Source: Terrimesophilobacter sp036565765 (GTDB taxonomy: Bacteria > Actinomycetota > Actinomycetes > Actinomycetales > Microbacteriaceae). From it: DNA of 10,050 nucleotides. The position numbers and the translations under genes are program-made. The DNA lies in assembly GCF_036565765.1 (NCBI RefSeq), contig NZ_DATCXP010000056.1; one strand, written 5' to 3'. The notes beneath the pieces were generated by a model. The model saw nothing but the letters and a program-made list of their open reading frames with translations, was not told where the DNA came from and searched no databases. Below are positions 1 to 5,250 of the stretch, in pieces; the stretch's first letter is position 1; every line of letters starts with the position of its first letter.

Positions 1-727
1 AACGACGGTGACCAATACCGGACCCAGCATTGCCACCGGGGACCTCGGGGTCAGCCCTGGGTCCGCGGTCACCGGCTTCCCGCCCGGGACGGTTCTGGGC
101 GGCATCCACACAGCGGATTCCACGGCGAGCCTGGCGCAGGACGCCCTCACGACGGCATACAACGCCGCAGCGTCGGCGACGCCGAGTGCCGACGTCGCCG
201 GAGATCTGGGCGGACTCACGCTCTCCGCCGGCGTGTACAACGCATCATCCTCGATCGGGATCACCGGAACACTCACCCTCGACGGCACCGCCGACGATGT
301 ATTCGTCTTCCAGATCGGTTCGGTTCTCGCAACGGCAACGTCGAGCAGTGTCGTGCTCCTCGGCGGGGTGCAGGCCTGCAACGTCTTCTGGCAGGTCGGC
401 AGTTCTGCAGTCCTCGGGGTTGACTCGAGCTTCTCCGGCACGGTCATGGCGCTCACCTCGGTGACGGTGGCCACCGGTGCGATCGTCAGCGGCAGGGTGC
501 TTGCCCGAAACGGTGCGGTGACCCTGGATGACAACACGATCACCCGTCCGGCGTCATGTGAGCGGGCCGGCGGCGGAACGGATGAGCCGGCGACCCCGGT
601 CGAGGATGACTCCGATTCCCTCGCCGCCACGGGAGTGAACCCCATGATTCCGGCATTCGGGGCTCTTCTCCTGGTCGTCTTCGGAATGGTGGCCATGGTC
701 AGGGAACGCCGCCGTCTGGCACGCTGA
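1..727 (+). CDS. DUF3494 ice-binding protein, 5'-truncated, LAXTG wall-anchored
   Basis: This is the C-terminal 241 residues of a DUF3494 (ice-binding/antifreeze, beta-solenoid) protein. The reading frame is open to the left edge and runs TTVTNTGPS, which is internal family sequence, so the GTG at 8 is not the start and the signal peptide lies outside the window. Family hallmarks are NTGPS..TGDLGVSPG..VTGFPPG near the left edge, the DDVFVFQIGS strand, and the ACNVFWQVGSSAVLG segment. After the fold comes an acidic linker (EPATPVEDDSDS). Then follow LAATG (620-634), a hydrophobic helix and a final RERRRLAR tail. This is a sortase sorting signal of the LAXTG type, which is known for class E sortases of high-GC Gram-positives. 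Inferred role: a protein covalently attached to the wall that binds ice crystals. No sortase gene is in the window. Family call is very secure; actual ice activity is inferred. Confidence 0.93.
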   Translation, partial: TTVTNTGPSIATGDLGVSPGSAVTGFPPGTVLGGIHTADSTASLAQDALTTAYNAAASATPSADVAGDLGGLTLSAGVYNASSSIGITGTLTLDGTADDVFVFQIGSVLATATSSSVVLLGGVQACNVFWQVGSSAVLGVDSSFSGTVMALTSVTVATGAIVSGRVLARNGAVTLDDNTITRPASCERAGGGTDEPATPVEDDSDSLAATGVNPMIPAFGALLLVVFGMVAMVRERRRLAR

Positions 728-745
728 CCGCGGTTCGCGAGATCG

Positions 746-788
746 CTCCGGCCGGAGAAGGCTGTCGCGCCCGTGACTTCGGGGCGAC
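746..788. terminator. Palindrome and hairpin after the ice-binding gene
   Basis: A perfect 12-bp palindrome, CTCCGGCCGGAG (746-757), is followed by a GC-rich hairpin with arms GTCGCGCCC (764-772) and GGGGCGAC (781-788), one bulged G and an 8-nt loop. Position suggests transcription termination after the ice-binding gene. There is no T-tract, so this is inferred from structure only. Confidence 0.4.
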
Positions 789-821
789 ACTGGTAGTGCA
801 GCCGCGTCGATGTGCGGCAGT

Positions 822-829
822 GGGAGGAG
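822..829 (+). promoter_or_regulatory. Shine-Dalgarno of the thiamine-binding gene
   Basis: GGGAGGAG lies 6 nt before the ATG at 836. This decides the start in favour of 836 over the in-frame upstream ATG at 812, which has no such site. Confidence 0.75.
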
Positions 830-835
830 ATCGAC

Positions 836-1141
836 ATGTTGGTAGCATTCTCGGTCGCACCGAGCGGTGGCGACTCTGGCGACTCCGTGCACGACGCGGT
901 CGCGGCGGCGGTGAAGATCGTGAGGGAGTCCGGGCTGCCGAACCACACCGATTCGATGTTCACCACCATTGAGGGCGAATGGGACGAGGTCTTCGGAGTC
1001 ATCAAGCGCGCGACGGATGCCGTTGGCGCCTTCGGCCCGCGCGTCTCGCTCGTGCTGAAAGCCGACATCCGCCCCGGACGCACCGGCGAGCTCAGCGCGA
1101 AGCTCGAACGCCTCGAGAAGGCGCTCGCAGAAGGCGACTGA
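836..1141 (+). CDS. Thiamine-binding protein, MTH1187/YkoF-like
   Basis: A 101-residue protein of the MTH1187/YqgV (former DUF77) family, related to the thiamine-binding YkoF fold (ferredoxin-like alpha/beta). It begins with the beta strand MLVAFSVAPSG. It contains the conserved VRESGLPNHTDSMFTTIEGEWDEVFGVIK block (residues about 29-57) and ends with the RVSLVLKADIRPG strand and a helical tail. Length is normal for the family. Family members bind thiamine or related pyrimidines and are thought to act in the cytosol in thiamine salvage or as carriers; no enzymatic activity is implied. The start at 836 is supported by a strong Shine-Dalgarno. The gene stands alone, and its stop codon lies inside the following hairpin (1138-1160). 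The family call is firm; the ligand is from family knowledge. Confidence 0.88.
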   Translation: MLVAFSVAPSGGDSGDSVHDAVAAAVKIVRESGLPNHTDSMFTTIEGEWDEVFGVIKRATDAVGAFGPRVSLVLKADIRPGRTGELSAKLERLEKALAEGD

Positions 1142-1160
1142 TCGGCGTCTCGCCGATCAG
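1138..1160 (+). terminator. 10-bp hairpin over the stop codon of the thiamine-binding gene
   Basis: CTGATCGGCG (1138-1147), loop TCT, CGCCGATCAG (1151-1160): a perfect 10-bp stem that includes the TGA stop at 1139-1141. No T-run follows, so it is a likely but unproven terminator. Confidence 0.55.
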
Positions 1161-1190
1161 GCTCCGCCCGAGGAACCGGATGCTGAGCTA

Positions 1191-1290
1191 CCGCTCCCTA
1201 AGGTGCGAGCTGCGAGTTGCCGCTCCCGGAGGTGCGAGCTGCAGAGTAGCCGCTCCCTGAGGTGCGAGCGCAGCGAGCCTCGAAGGGAGC
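1191..1290. repeat. Three tandem copies of a dispersed GTGCGAGC repeat
   Basis: Three copies begin at 1191, 1220 and 1250, a period of 29-30 bp. Each starts CCGCTCCC and continues with AGGTGCGAGC. The first two are short and degenerate. The third is complete: GCTCCCT (1252-1258) pairs with AGGGAGC (1284-1290), with further AGG/CCT pairing, enclosing GTGCGAGCGCAGCGAG. Positions 1250-1282 are identical to 4129-4161. Elements of the type CCCTGAG..GAGCGCAGCGAG..CGAAGGG are common intergenic repeats in Microbacteriaceae genomes. No open reading frame of credible quality occupies 1142-1349. Confidence 0.8.
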
Positions 1291-1337
1291 CAGCGCCGCC
1301 AGCGCGACGTCTCGCCGATCCGGCATCCGTTATCCCC

Positions 1338-1343
1338 TAGGGT
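1338..1343 (+). promoter_or_regulatory. -10 element TAGGGT, leaderless start at 1350
   Basis: TAGGGT occupies exactly -12 to -7 relative to the ATG at 1350, so transcription would begin at the A of the start codon. No clear -35 box or Shine-Dalgarno was found. This favours 1350 over the ATG at 1344. Confidence 0.6.
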
Positions 1344-1349
1344 ATGGGG

Positions 1350-1730
1350 ATGCCCAACATCGCTGCCGTCGTCGCCTGCGCTCTTCTCGGCGCACTCGCC
1401 GTGTTCCAGCTCGCCCTCATCGCAGGGGCGCCGATCGGGCATCTGGCCTGGGGCGGGCAGCATCGCGTCCTGCCAACGCGGCTGCGTATCGGCAGCGCGG
1501 TATCGATCGTCCTGTACGCGCTATTCGCGCTCGTGATCCTGGATCGGGCCGGCATCGTATCTTTCATCCCCTGGGACGGCTTCGTCCAGGTTGCGACCTG
1601 GGTGCTGTTCGGCTACTTCGTCCTCGGGATCGCCCTGAATCTGGCGTCGCGAAGCGTGCCGGAGCGGGCGGTCATGGTCCCGGCCGCCGCGCTGCTCGCC
1701 ATCGCGACCTTCTTCGTCGCTCTCGGCTGA
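1350..1730 (+). CDS. Small four-helix membrane protein, function unknown
   Basis: A 126-residue protein made almost entirely of four hydrophobic segments (about residues 4-26, 47-66, 76-97 and 105-124), so an integral membrane protein. Between helices 1 and 2 lies the block APIGHLAWGGQHRVLPTRLRIGS. It is much more polar than its surroundings and looks like the conserved signature of a small actinobacterial membrane protein family that I recognise by appearance but cannot name. The C-terminus ends in the last helix. The start at 1350 is chosen because a -10 hexamer sits at the spacing expected of a leaderless transcript; an in-frame ATG at 1344 would add only two residues. It is convergent with the oxidoreductase operon and shares the palindrome at 1762-1816 as a likely terminator. 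No function can be assigned. Confidence 0.8.
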   Translation: MPNIAAVVACALLGALAVFQLALIAGAPIGHLAWGGQHRVLPTRLRIGSAVSIVLYALFALVILDRAGIVSFIPWDGFVQVATWVLFGYFVLGIALNLASRSVPERAVMVPAAALLAIATFFVALG

Positions 1731-1742
1731 CCGACTTGGTCT

Positions 1743-1758
1743 CGGAACGATCGTTTCG
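1743..1758. repeat. 16-bp near-perfect palindrome CGGAACGATCGTTTCG
   Basis: The core AACGATCGTT (1746-1755) is a perfect palindrome, and the flanks pair with one G.T mismatch. It resembles a dimeric regulator site but lies between convergent genes, next to the larger inverted repeat at 1762, so it may belong to that element. Confidence 0.4.
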
Positions 1759-1761
1759 CGT

Positions 1762-1816
1762 GAGGGGTCAGTAACTGCGCTGAAACCCTCGGCGGAAGGA
1801 CAGTTACTGACCCCTC
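1762..1816. repeat. Perfect 16-bp inverted repeat between convergent genes
   Basis: GAGGGGTCAGTAACTG (1762-1777) and CAGTTACTGACCCCTC (1801-1816) are exact reverse complements separated by 23 nt. The element lies where the membrane protein gene (ending 1730) and the oxidoreductase gene (ending 1804, minus strand) converge. The right arm supplies the TAA stop and the last codons of the oxidoreductase. It could act as a bidirectional terminator or be a small mobile palindromic repeat. Confidence 0.75.
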
Positions 1817-2859
1817 GGGGAGGCAATACCAGGCAGGTTCGGTTTCCAGCCGATCGCGGGGGCGATGTGCTTCGCGATGGTCTCGAGCAGGTGCGCGTTG
1901 TAGGCAACGCCGAGCTGGTTGGGCACAGTGAGCAGCACGGTGTCGGCATCCCGCACCGCAGCATCCTTGACGAGCTCCCGGGCGATCGCATCCGGTTCGC
2001 CCACGAAGCTCTTGCCGAAGCGGGCGAGGCCGCCGTCGAGGTGCCCGACCTGGTCGCTGCGCTCGCGCGAGCCCATGCCGCCGAAGTACTCTCGGTCGAG
2101 ATCGGTGACGATCGGCAGGATGCTCCGGCTCACCGAGACGCGTGGCTCGCGATCCCAGCCGGCCAGCTTCCAGGCCTCGCGGTACAGCGCGATCTGCTCG
2201 GCTTGCAGCTCGTCGAACGGGACGCCGGTGTCCTCGGTGAGAAGCGTCGAGCTCATGAGGTTCATGCCCTGCTCCGCGACCCACACCGCACTCTGGCGGG
2301 TGCCGGAGCCCCACCAGATGCGGTCGGGCAGACCTGGTGACTGCGGCTGGATGGCCAGCGCGCCGTCCGTTCCCGTCATCTGCGGGTTCGCCCGCGCCAC
2401 GCCCGCGCCGGAGATCGCCTCGCGGAACAGCGCGGTGTGCGACCGGGCCAGGTCGGCATCCGTCTCCCCGTCGGCGGGAACATGGCCGAAGGACTCGTAG
2501 CCGTGCAGGGCGGGCTCCGGTGACCCACGGCTGATGCCGAGCTGCAGTCGTCCCTCGCTGATGAGGTCGGTCGCCGCGGCCTCCTCCGCCATGTAGAGCG
2601 GGTTCTCGTAGCGCATGTCGATCACGGCGGTGCCTATCTCGATGCGCTTCGTGCGGGCGGCGATCGCGGCGAGCAGCGGGAACGGCGAGGCGAGCTGCGG
2701 CGCGAAGTGGTGAACGCGGACGTACGCGCCGTCGATGCCGAGCTCCTCCGCGGCGACCGCGAGATCGATGCTCTGCAGCAGCGCATCCTTCGCGGTCCTC
2801 GCCTTCGAACCGGGAATGGGCTGCCAGTGGCCGAAGGAGAGGAATCCGATGCGCTTCAC
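1804..2859 (-). CDS. LLM class flavin-dependent oxidoreductase
   Basis: A 351-residue luciferase-like monooxygenase (Bac_luciferase fold, TIM barrel). It opens with KRIGFLSFGHW, the first barrel strand. It continues with SIDLAVAAEELGIDGAYVRVHHFAPQ, the family's typical start of helix 1 and strand 2. Further landmarks are IEIGTAVIDMRYENPLYMAEEAAATDLISEGRLQLGISRGSPEP and DRIWWGSGTRQSAVWVAEQGMNLMSS. Such enzymes use reduced FMN (some use F420) to oxidise small molecules in the cytosol; the substrate cannot be read from sequence. It is the last gene of a three-gene minus-strand operon. The GTG at 2859 is chosen because it directly precedes strand 1, but it has no clear Shine-Dalgarno. A GTG at 2901 overlaps the upstream stop as GTGA and would add 14 residues by translational coupling. 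Its stop codon is inside the 1762-1816 inverted repeat. Confidence 0.93.
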   Translation of the reverse strand: MKRIGFLSFGHWQPIPGSKARTAKDALLQSIDLAVAAEELGIDGAYVRVHHFAPQLASPFPLLAAIAARTKRIEIGTAVIDMRYENPLYMAEEAAATDLISEGRLQLGISRGSPEPALHGYESFGHVPADGETDADLARSHTALFREAISGAGVARANPQMTGTDGALAIQPQSPGLPDRIWWGSGTRQSAVWVAEQGMNLMSSTLLTEDTGVPFDELQAEQIALYREAWKLAGWDREPRVSVSRSILPIVTDLDREYFGGMGSRERSDQVGHLDGGLARFGKSFVGEPDAIARELVKDAAVRDADTVLLTVPNQLGVAYNAHLLETIAKHIAPAIGWKPNLPGIASPRGQ

Positions 2860-2897
2860 GCTGTTGACAGCGCCGCGCGGGTGCAGAGTATTCCCCT

Positions 2898-3104
2898 TCA
2901 CACGGTCTGGCCGACGAGGAAGTGCCAGCCGGCCCACCACCAGAACAGCAGGATGCCGATCCGCGCGGAGCGCGTAGCCATGACGCGGTCCATGAGGTCG
3001 CCGACAGGCGCAACGCGGTCCGGATTGCGCCGCGCCACCAACTCGACCGTGACCGCGGCGGCGATGCAGACGAGGTAGCCCAGAATCGTGATCGCGCGGA
3101 TCAT
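2898..3104 (-). CDS. 68-residue two-helix membrane protein, DUF6186-like
   Basis: A small membrane protein with two predicted helices, about residues 5-23 (ITILGYLVCIAAAVTVELVA) and 46-65 (SARIGILLFWWWAGWHFLVG), joined by a polar loop. The tryptophan-rich WWWAGWHFLV end resembles DUF6186 actinobacterial proteins; that name is from memory and is tentative. The ATG at 3104 overlaps the stop of the upstream gene as ATGA. It is preceded by AAGGGGA (complement of 3113-3119) 8 nt away, so start and operon membership are well supported. It is the middle gene of the operon. Position between a larger membrane protein and a flavin oxidoreductase suggests co-expression, but no function is known. Confidence 0.8.
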   Translation of the reverse strand: MIRAITILGYLVCIAAAVTVELVARRNPDRVAPVGDLMDRVMATRSARIGILLFWWWAGWHFLVGQTV

Positions 3105-3694
3105 CGTGCACGTCCCCTTCTCAGCAGGGCGATTCCGCTGAGCAGCCACAGCGCGGTGAACCCCACGCGGCCCTCGGGAGTGTCGAGAACCGGATCGAGC
3201 AGGAGCGAGATGCTCGGATGCGTGACCTTCGCGTCGGCAGACGGCAGCCCGAGCAGAAAGGAGGACACCTCCCACAGGCAGCAGACGACGCCGATGACCG
3301 ACCACAGAACGGCGGAGCGGCGCAGCGGCGCCAGGGCTGCATCCGTGTCTCCAGGAGTCGGCCAGGCGAAGAACAGCACGCTCAGGCCGATAGCGCTCAG
3401 GATCACCCCCTCGATGATCCCGTGCCGCGGAACGATCACCATGAGCGTTCCGAGCACGGCTGCGGCACCGATCAGGACGCCGTGCCGCAGCTGCGCCCGG
3501 TTCGGCCCGCTGACCCAGCCGAGGGCATCCATCATCAGAACGGTCGCGACGACGAGGAAGATCGCGCCGTCGATCGGGGCACCGCGCAGCACCTGGAACA
3601 GGCCGGTCGCCACCAGGATGAGCGTCCACGGCTGAGCAACGCGGCGGAGCGCCGTTCGCTGCCCCGTCACCCGTTCGGTCGGGTCCTGACGCAT
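3101..3694 (-). CDS. Six-helix membrane protein, function unknown
   Basis: A 197-residue integral membrane protein with a basic N-terminal tail (RQDPTERVTGQRTALRRVAQ). About six hydrophobic helices lie near residues 22-37, 41-60, 71-88, 92-111, 127-149 and 175-192. A longer polar loop (about 151-174, PSADAKVTHPSISLLLDPVLDTPEG) lies before the last helix, and the C-terminus is RRGRAR. I recognise no named family. It is the first gene of the minus-strand operon. Its stop overlaps the next start by 4 nt (ATGA). The ATG at 3694 is supported by TAGCCT at -12 to -7, a leaderless arrangement. The 66-bp gap to the divergent gene at 3761 holds both promoters. Confidence 0.82.
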   Translation of the reverse strand: MRQDPTERVTGQRTALRRVAQPWTLILVATGLFQVLRGAPIDGAIFLVVATVLMMDALGWVSGPNRAQLRHGVLIGAAAVLGTLMVIVPRHGIIEGVILSAIGLSVLFFAWPTPGDTDAALAPLRRSAVLWSVIGVVCCLWEVSSFLLGLPSADAKVTHPSISLLLDPVLDTPEGRVGFTALWLLSGIALLRRGRAR

Positions 3695-3700
3695 GCCCTC

Positions 3701-3706
3701 AGGCTA
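3701..3706 (-). promoter_or_regulatory. -10 element TAGCCT of the oxidoreductase operon
   Basis: On the minus strand TAGCCT lies at -12 to -7 of the ATG at 3694, predicting a leaderless mRNA for the three-gene operon. Confidence 0.6.
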
Positions 3707-3748
3707 CGCCCACCGCCGTGTCCCCTCGCGAGCCCCGATCGCGACGCG

Positions 3749-3754
3749 CATAAT
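3749..3754 (+). promoter_or_regulatory. -10 element CATAAT, leaderless start at 3761
   Basis: CATAAT (5 of 6 matches to TATAAT) lies at -12 to -7 of the GTG at 3761. Together with 3701-3706 on the other strand it forms a compact divergent promoter region. Confidence 0.6.
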
Positions 3755-3760
3755 CGAGGG

Positions 3761-4117
3761 GTGACGTCAGAACCGGATGCCGAAAGCCCTCTTGCCGAGC
3801 TCGGCCGCGAGATCGAGCTGCTGGCCTCCAGCGCTCTCGCCCGCCCCGACACTTCGGAGGAGCTGTTCGATCGTGCCGCCGTTCTCCGGAACAACGCGAT
3901 GGGCATCATCTACGACGGCGACGGCTCGAGCGACCAGGAGCGCGTCGCACGCCTGCTCGCGCTCGTGCCTGCCCTGCTCACGGTGGTCGACGAGGCGCGC
4001 GATACGATCGGGCGCTTGCGCGAACTGGCGGACGAGCAGGACCCGGAGAAGACCGTGAGCCCCTACGACAAGACGGGCCGCTCCGAGCCGGCCCCGCCGC
4101 GCTGGGGAGCCCGCTGA
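3761..4117 (+). CDS. Hypothetical soluble helical protein, 118 aa
   Basis: I do not recognise this protein. It is 118 residues, acidic in its first half and predicted largely helical. Its segments are SPLAELGREIELLASSALA, TSEELFDRAAVLRNNAMGIIYDGDG and a long amphipathic helix QERVARLLALVPALLTVVDEARDTIGRLREL. It ends in a charged, proline-rich, probably disordered tail (DEQDPEKTVSPYDKTGRSEPAPPRWGAR). No signal peptide or membrane helix is seen. The helix pattern could support dimerisation. The GTG at 3761 is chosen over far-upstream starts because a -10 hexamer sits at leaderless spacing and the upstream frame lies antisense to the divergent operon. It is a single gene, convergent with the DUF4349 lipoprotein. 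Confidence 0.72.
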   Translation: MTSEPDAESPLAELGREIELLASSALARPDTSEELFDRAAVLRNNAMGIIYDGDGSSDQERVARLLALVPALLTVVDEARDTIGRLRELADEQDPEKTVSPYDKTGRSEPAPPRWGAR

Positions 4118-4128
4118 GTTCGGCATCA

Positions 4129-4161
4129 CCGCTCCCTGAGGTGCGAGCGCAGCGAGCCTCG
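4129..4161. repeat. Second locus of the dispersed GTGCGAGC repeat
   Basis: All 33 bases are identical to 1250-1282 (CCGCTCCCTGAGG... through GCGAGCCTCG). Unlike that copy, the closing arm AGGGAGC is missing; an unrelated hairpin starts directly at 4161. It lies in the convergent gap 4118-4238. Confidence 0.8.
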
Positions 4162-4185
4162 CCGGCCGCCGAGACGGCGGTCGGC
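4161..4185. terminator. 11-bp GC hairpin between convergent genes
   Basis: GCCGGCCGCCG (4161-4171), loop AGA, CGGCGGTCGGC (4175-4185): an 11-bp stem with one G.T pair. It sits directly after the dispersed repeat and downstream of the gene ending at 4117. Confidence 0.5.
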
Positions 4186-4196
4186 GCTGGCGGCAC

Positions 4197-4220
4197 GCGA
4201 AGGCCAGAAATGGCCTTCGC
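4197..4220. terminator. 10-bp hairpin with GAAA tetraloop, likely bidirectional terminator
   Basis: GCGAAGGCCA (4197-4206), GAAA, TGGCCTTCGC (4211-4220): a perfect stem closed by a GNRA loop when read on the plus strand. On the minus strand the loop reads TTTC. It lies 18 bp beyond the stop of the DUF4349 gene (minus) and 80 bp beyond that of the 3761-4117 gene (plus). A T-tract is absent, as is common for high-GC actinobacterial terminators. Confidence 0.6.
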
Positions 4221-4238
4221 CGCTATGTGCCGCGCGCA

Positions 4239-5126
4239 TCAGGCGGCGGGTAGCTGAGCTGCCCTCCGGGCTTTGCGCGTTTTCGCGAGCTTGACCCAGA
4301 CGAGCACGATCGCCGTCACGACGCCGCCAGCGATGACCCACGGGATGAGCACGCCGATCACGACGAGCGCGACACCGACGAATCCGACGAAGGTGTTCCA
4401 TCCGGTCACCAGGCCGGTCCAGAAGGTGTCCGGCGTCTCGGCGGGGACATCCTTCTCCGACACGAGGCTGAGCGAGACGGTCGACAGCTGCACCTGATCG
4501 TCGAGGCTGCGCTTCTGCGCCTCCAGACTCTCGAGGTTCGCCTGGCGGTCGGAGAGGGCCGACTCTATCGTGATGAGATCCTGCGTCGACGTCGCCTTGC
4601 TCATGAGGCTGAGCAGTCGGTCGACGGATGTCTGCAGCGCCGTGATCCGCGCATCGAGGTCTTCCGCCTGGGTCGTCACATCCGTCGAGTTGATGGAGGT
4701 GTCGCGGGCCGTGCCGAGCTGCTTGAGCTCCTCGAGCGTCGCCGTGAGTTTCGCCGAGGGGATGCGGAGACTCAGCTGAGCCTGACCGGGCGCCTGATCC
4801 GATGCTGCGCGCTCCGTGCGGCTCGCAACCGTCCCGCCGACGCGATCGACGATGTGTGCGGCCTCGTCGGCGGCCTCGATGGGCGCCTCGACCGTCACCG
4901 TCAGCTGCACGGTCGTGATGATCTGCGGCCCGATCAGAGCATCGGAGCCAGGGGTCTGGTAGCCCTTGCCGAGATCGGGAGCGGGCGCAACGGGCACGGA
5001 GGGTGCGCCCTCGCCCACAGATGGTGCGCCGCCGTCGCTGACGGAGCTCGGCATGCTCCCTGCGGAGCATCCGGCGAGCGAAACGGCGGAGAGTGCGATG
5101 GCTGCGGTGATCAGTAAGCGCCTCAT
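4239..5126 (-). CDS. DUF4349 domain lipoprotein
   Basis: A 295-residue secreted lipoprotein. The start MRRLLITAAIALSAVSLAGC gives a typical signal peptide with lipobox LAGC, so Cys20 would be lipidated. A Gly/Ser/Pro-rich linker follows. The DUF4349 domain then begins near residue 60 with VQLTVTVEAPIEAADEAAHIVDRVGGTVASR. It contains a coiled-coil region (about 140-210; DLDARITALQTSVDRLLSLM and SALSDRQANLESLEAQKRSLDDQV). The C-terminus has about 45 hydrophobic residues, likely two helices, before a basic KLAKTRKARRAAQ tail. Members are membrane-anchored extracytoplasmic proteins of unknown function. The ATG at 5126 is preferred over the upstream frame start at 5159 because it begins the signal peptide and has TATGGT at -12 to -7. 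It is divergent from the hydrolase gene. Confidence 0.92.
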   Translation of the reverse strand: MRRLLITAAIALSAVSLAGCSAGSMPSSVSDGGAPSVGEGAPSVPVAPAPDLGKGYQTPGSDALIGPQIITTVQLTVTVEAPIEAADEAAHIVDRVGGTVASRTERAASDQAPGQAQLSLRIPSAKLTATLEELKQLGTARDTSINSTDVTTQAEDLDARITALQTSVDRLLSLMSKATSTQDLITIESALSDRQANLESLEAQKRSLDDQVQLSTVSLSLVSEKDVPAETPDTFWTGLVTGWNTFVGFVGVALVVIGVLIPWVIAGGVVTAIVLVWVKLAKTRKARRAAQLPAA

Positions 5127-5132
5127 GCGGCA

Positions 5133-5138
5133 ACCATA
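5133..5138 (-). promoter_or_regulatory. -10 element TATGGT of the DUF4349 gene
   Basis: On the minus strand TATGGT lies at -12 to -7 of the ATG at 5126, predicting a leaderless transcript. Confidence 0.6.
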
Positions 5139-5164
5139 TCCGGGGAGGGTGGCGAGCACTACCC

Positions 5165-5184
5165 AACGAATGTCACGATTCGTT
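5165..5184. promoter_or_regulatory. Candidate operator AACGAAT-N6-ATTCGTT
   Basis: A perfect 7-bp inverted repeat with a 6-nt spacer in the 124-bp divergent region between the DUF4349 and hydrolase genes. It lies about 39-58 bp upstream of the DUF4349 start. GTCACG also recurs at 5172-5177 and 5186-5191. Size and symmetry suit a dimeric regulator; no regulator is identified. Confidence 0.4.
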
Positions 5185-5238
5185 CGTCACGGCGCGGTGC
5201 GGGCTGGCGGCCGCTGACGCTGATCGGGGAACCTGGGC

Positions 5239-5244
5239 GATACT
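5239..5244 (+). promoter_or_regulatory. -10 element GATACT, leaderless start at 5251
   Basis: GATACT lies at -12 to -7 of the ATG at 5251. CTGACG at 5214-5219 is a weak -35 candidate, 19 nt upstream. Confidence 0.5.
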
Positions 5245-5250
5245 GTCGGG

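Noticed and set aside
812..835. Upstream ATG at 812 as the start of the thiamine-binding protein
   Set aside because: It would add MRQWEEID before the family's first beta strand, and its codons include the Shine-Dalgarno that serves the ATG at 836.
1191..1290. CRISPR-like appearance of the 29-30 bp periodic repeat
   Set aside because: There are only three copies with no unique spacers of uniform length, the repeats are degenerate, and the same element occurs singly at 4129. No cas genes are present.
1613..3013. A 466-residue minus-strand frame overlapping the oxidoreductase
   Set aside because: It has no family signal and is rich in Arg and Ala; the oxidoreductase in the neighbouring frame is unmistakable.
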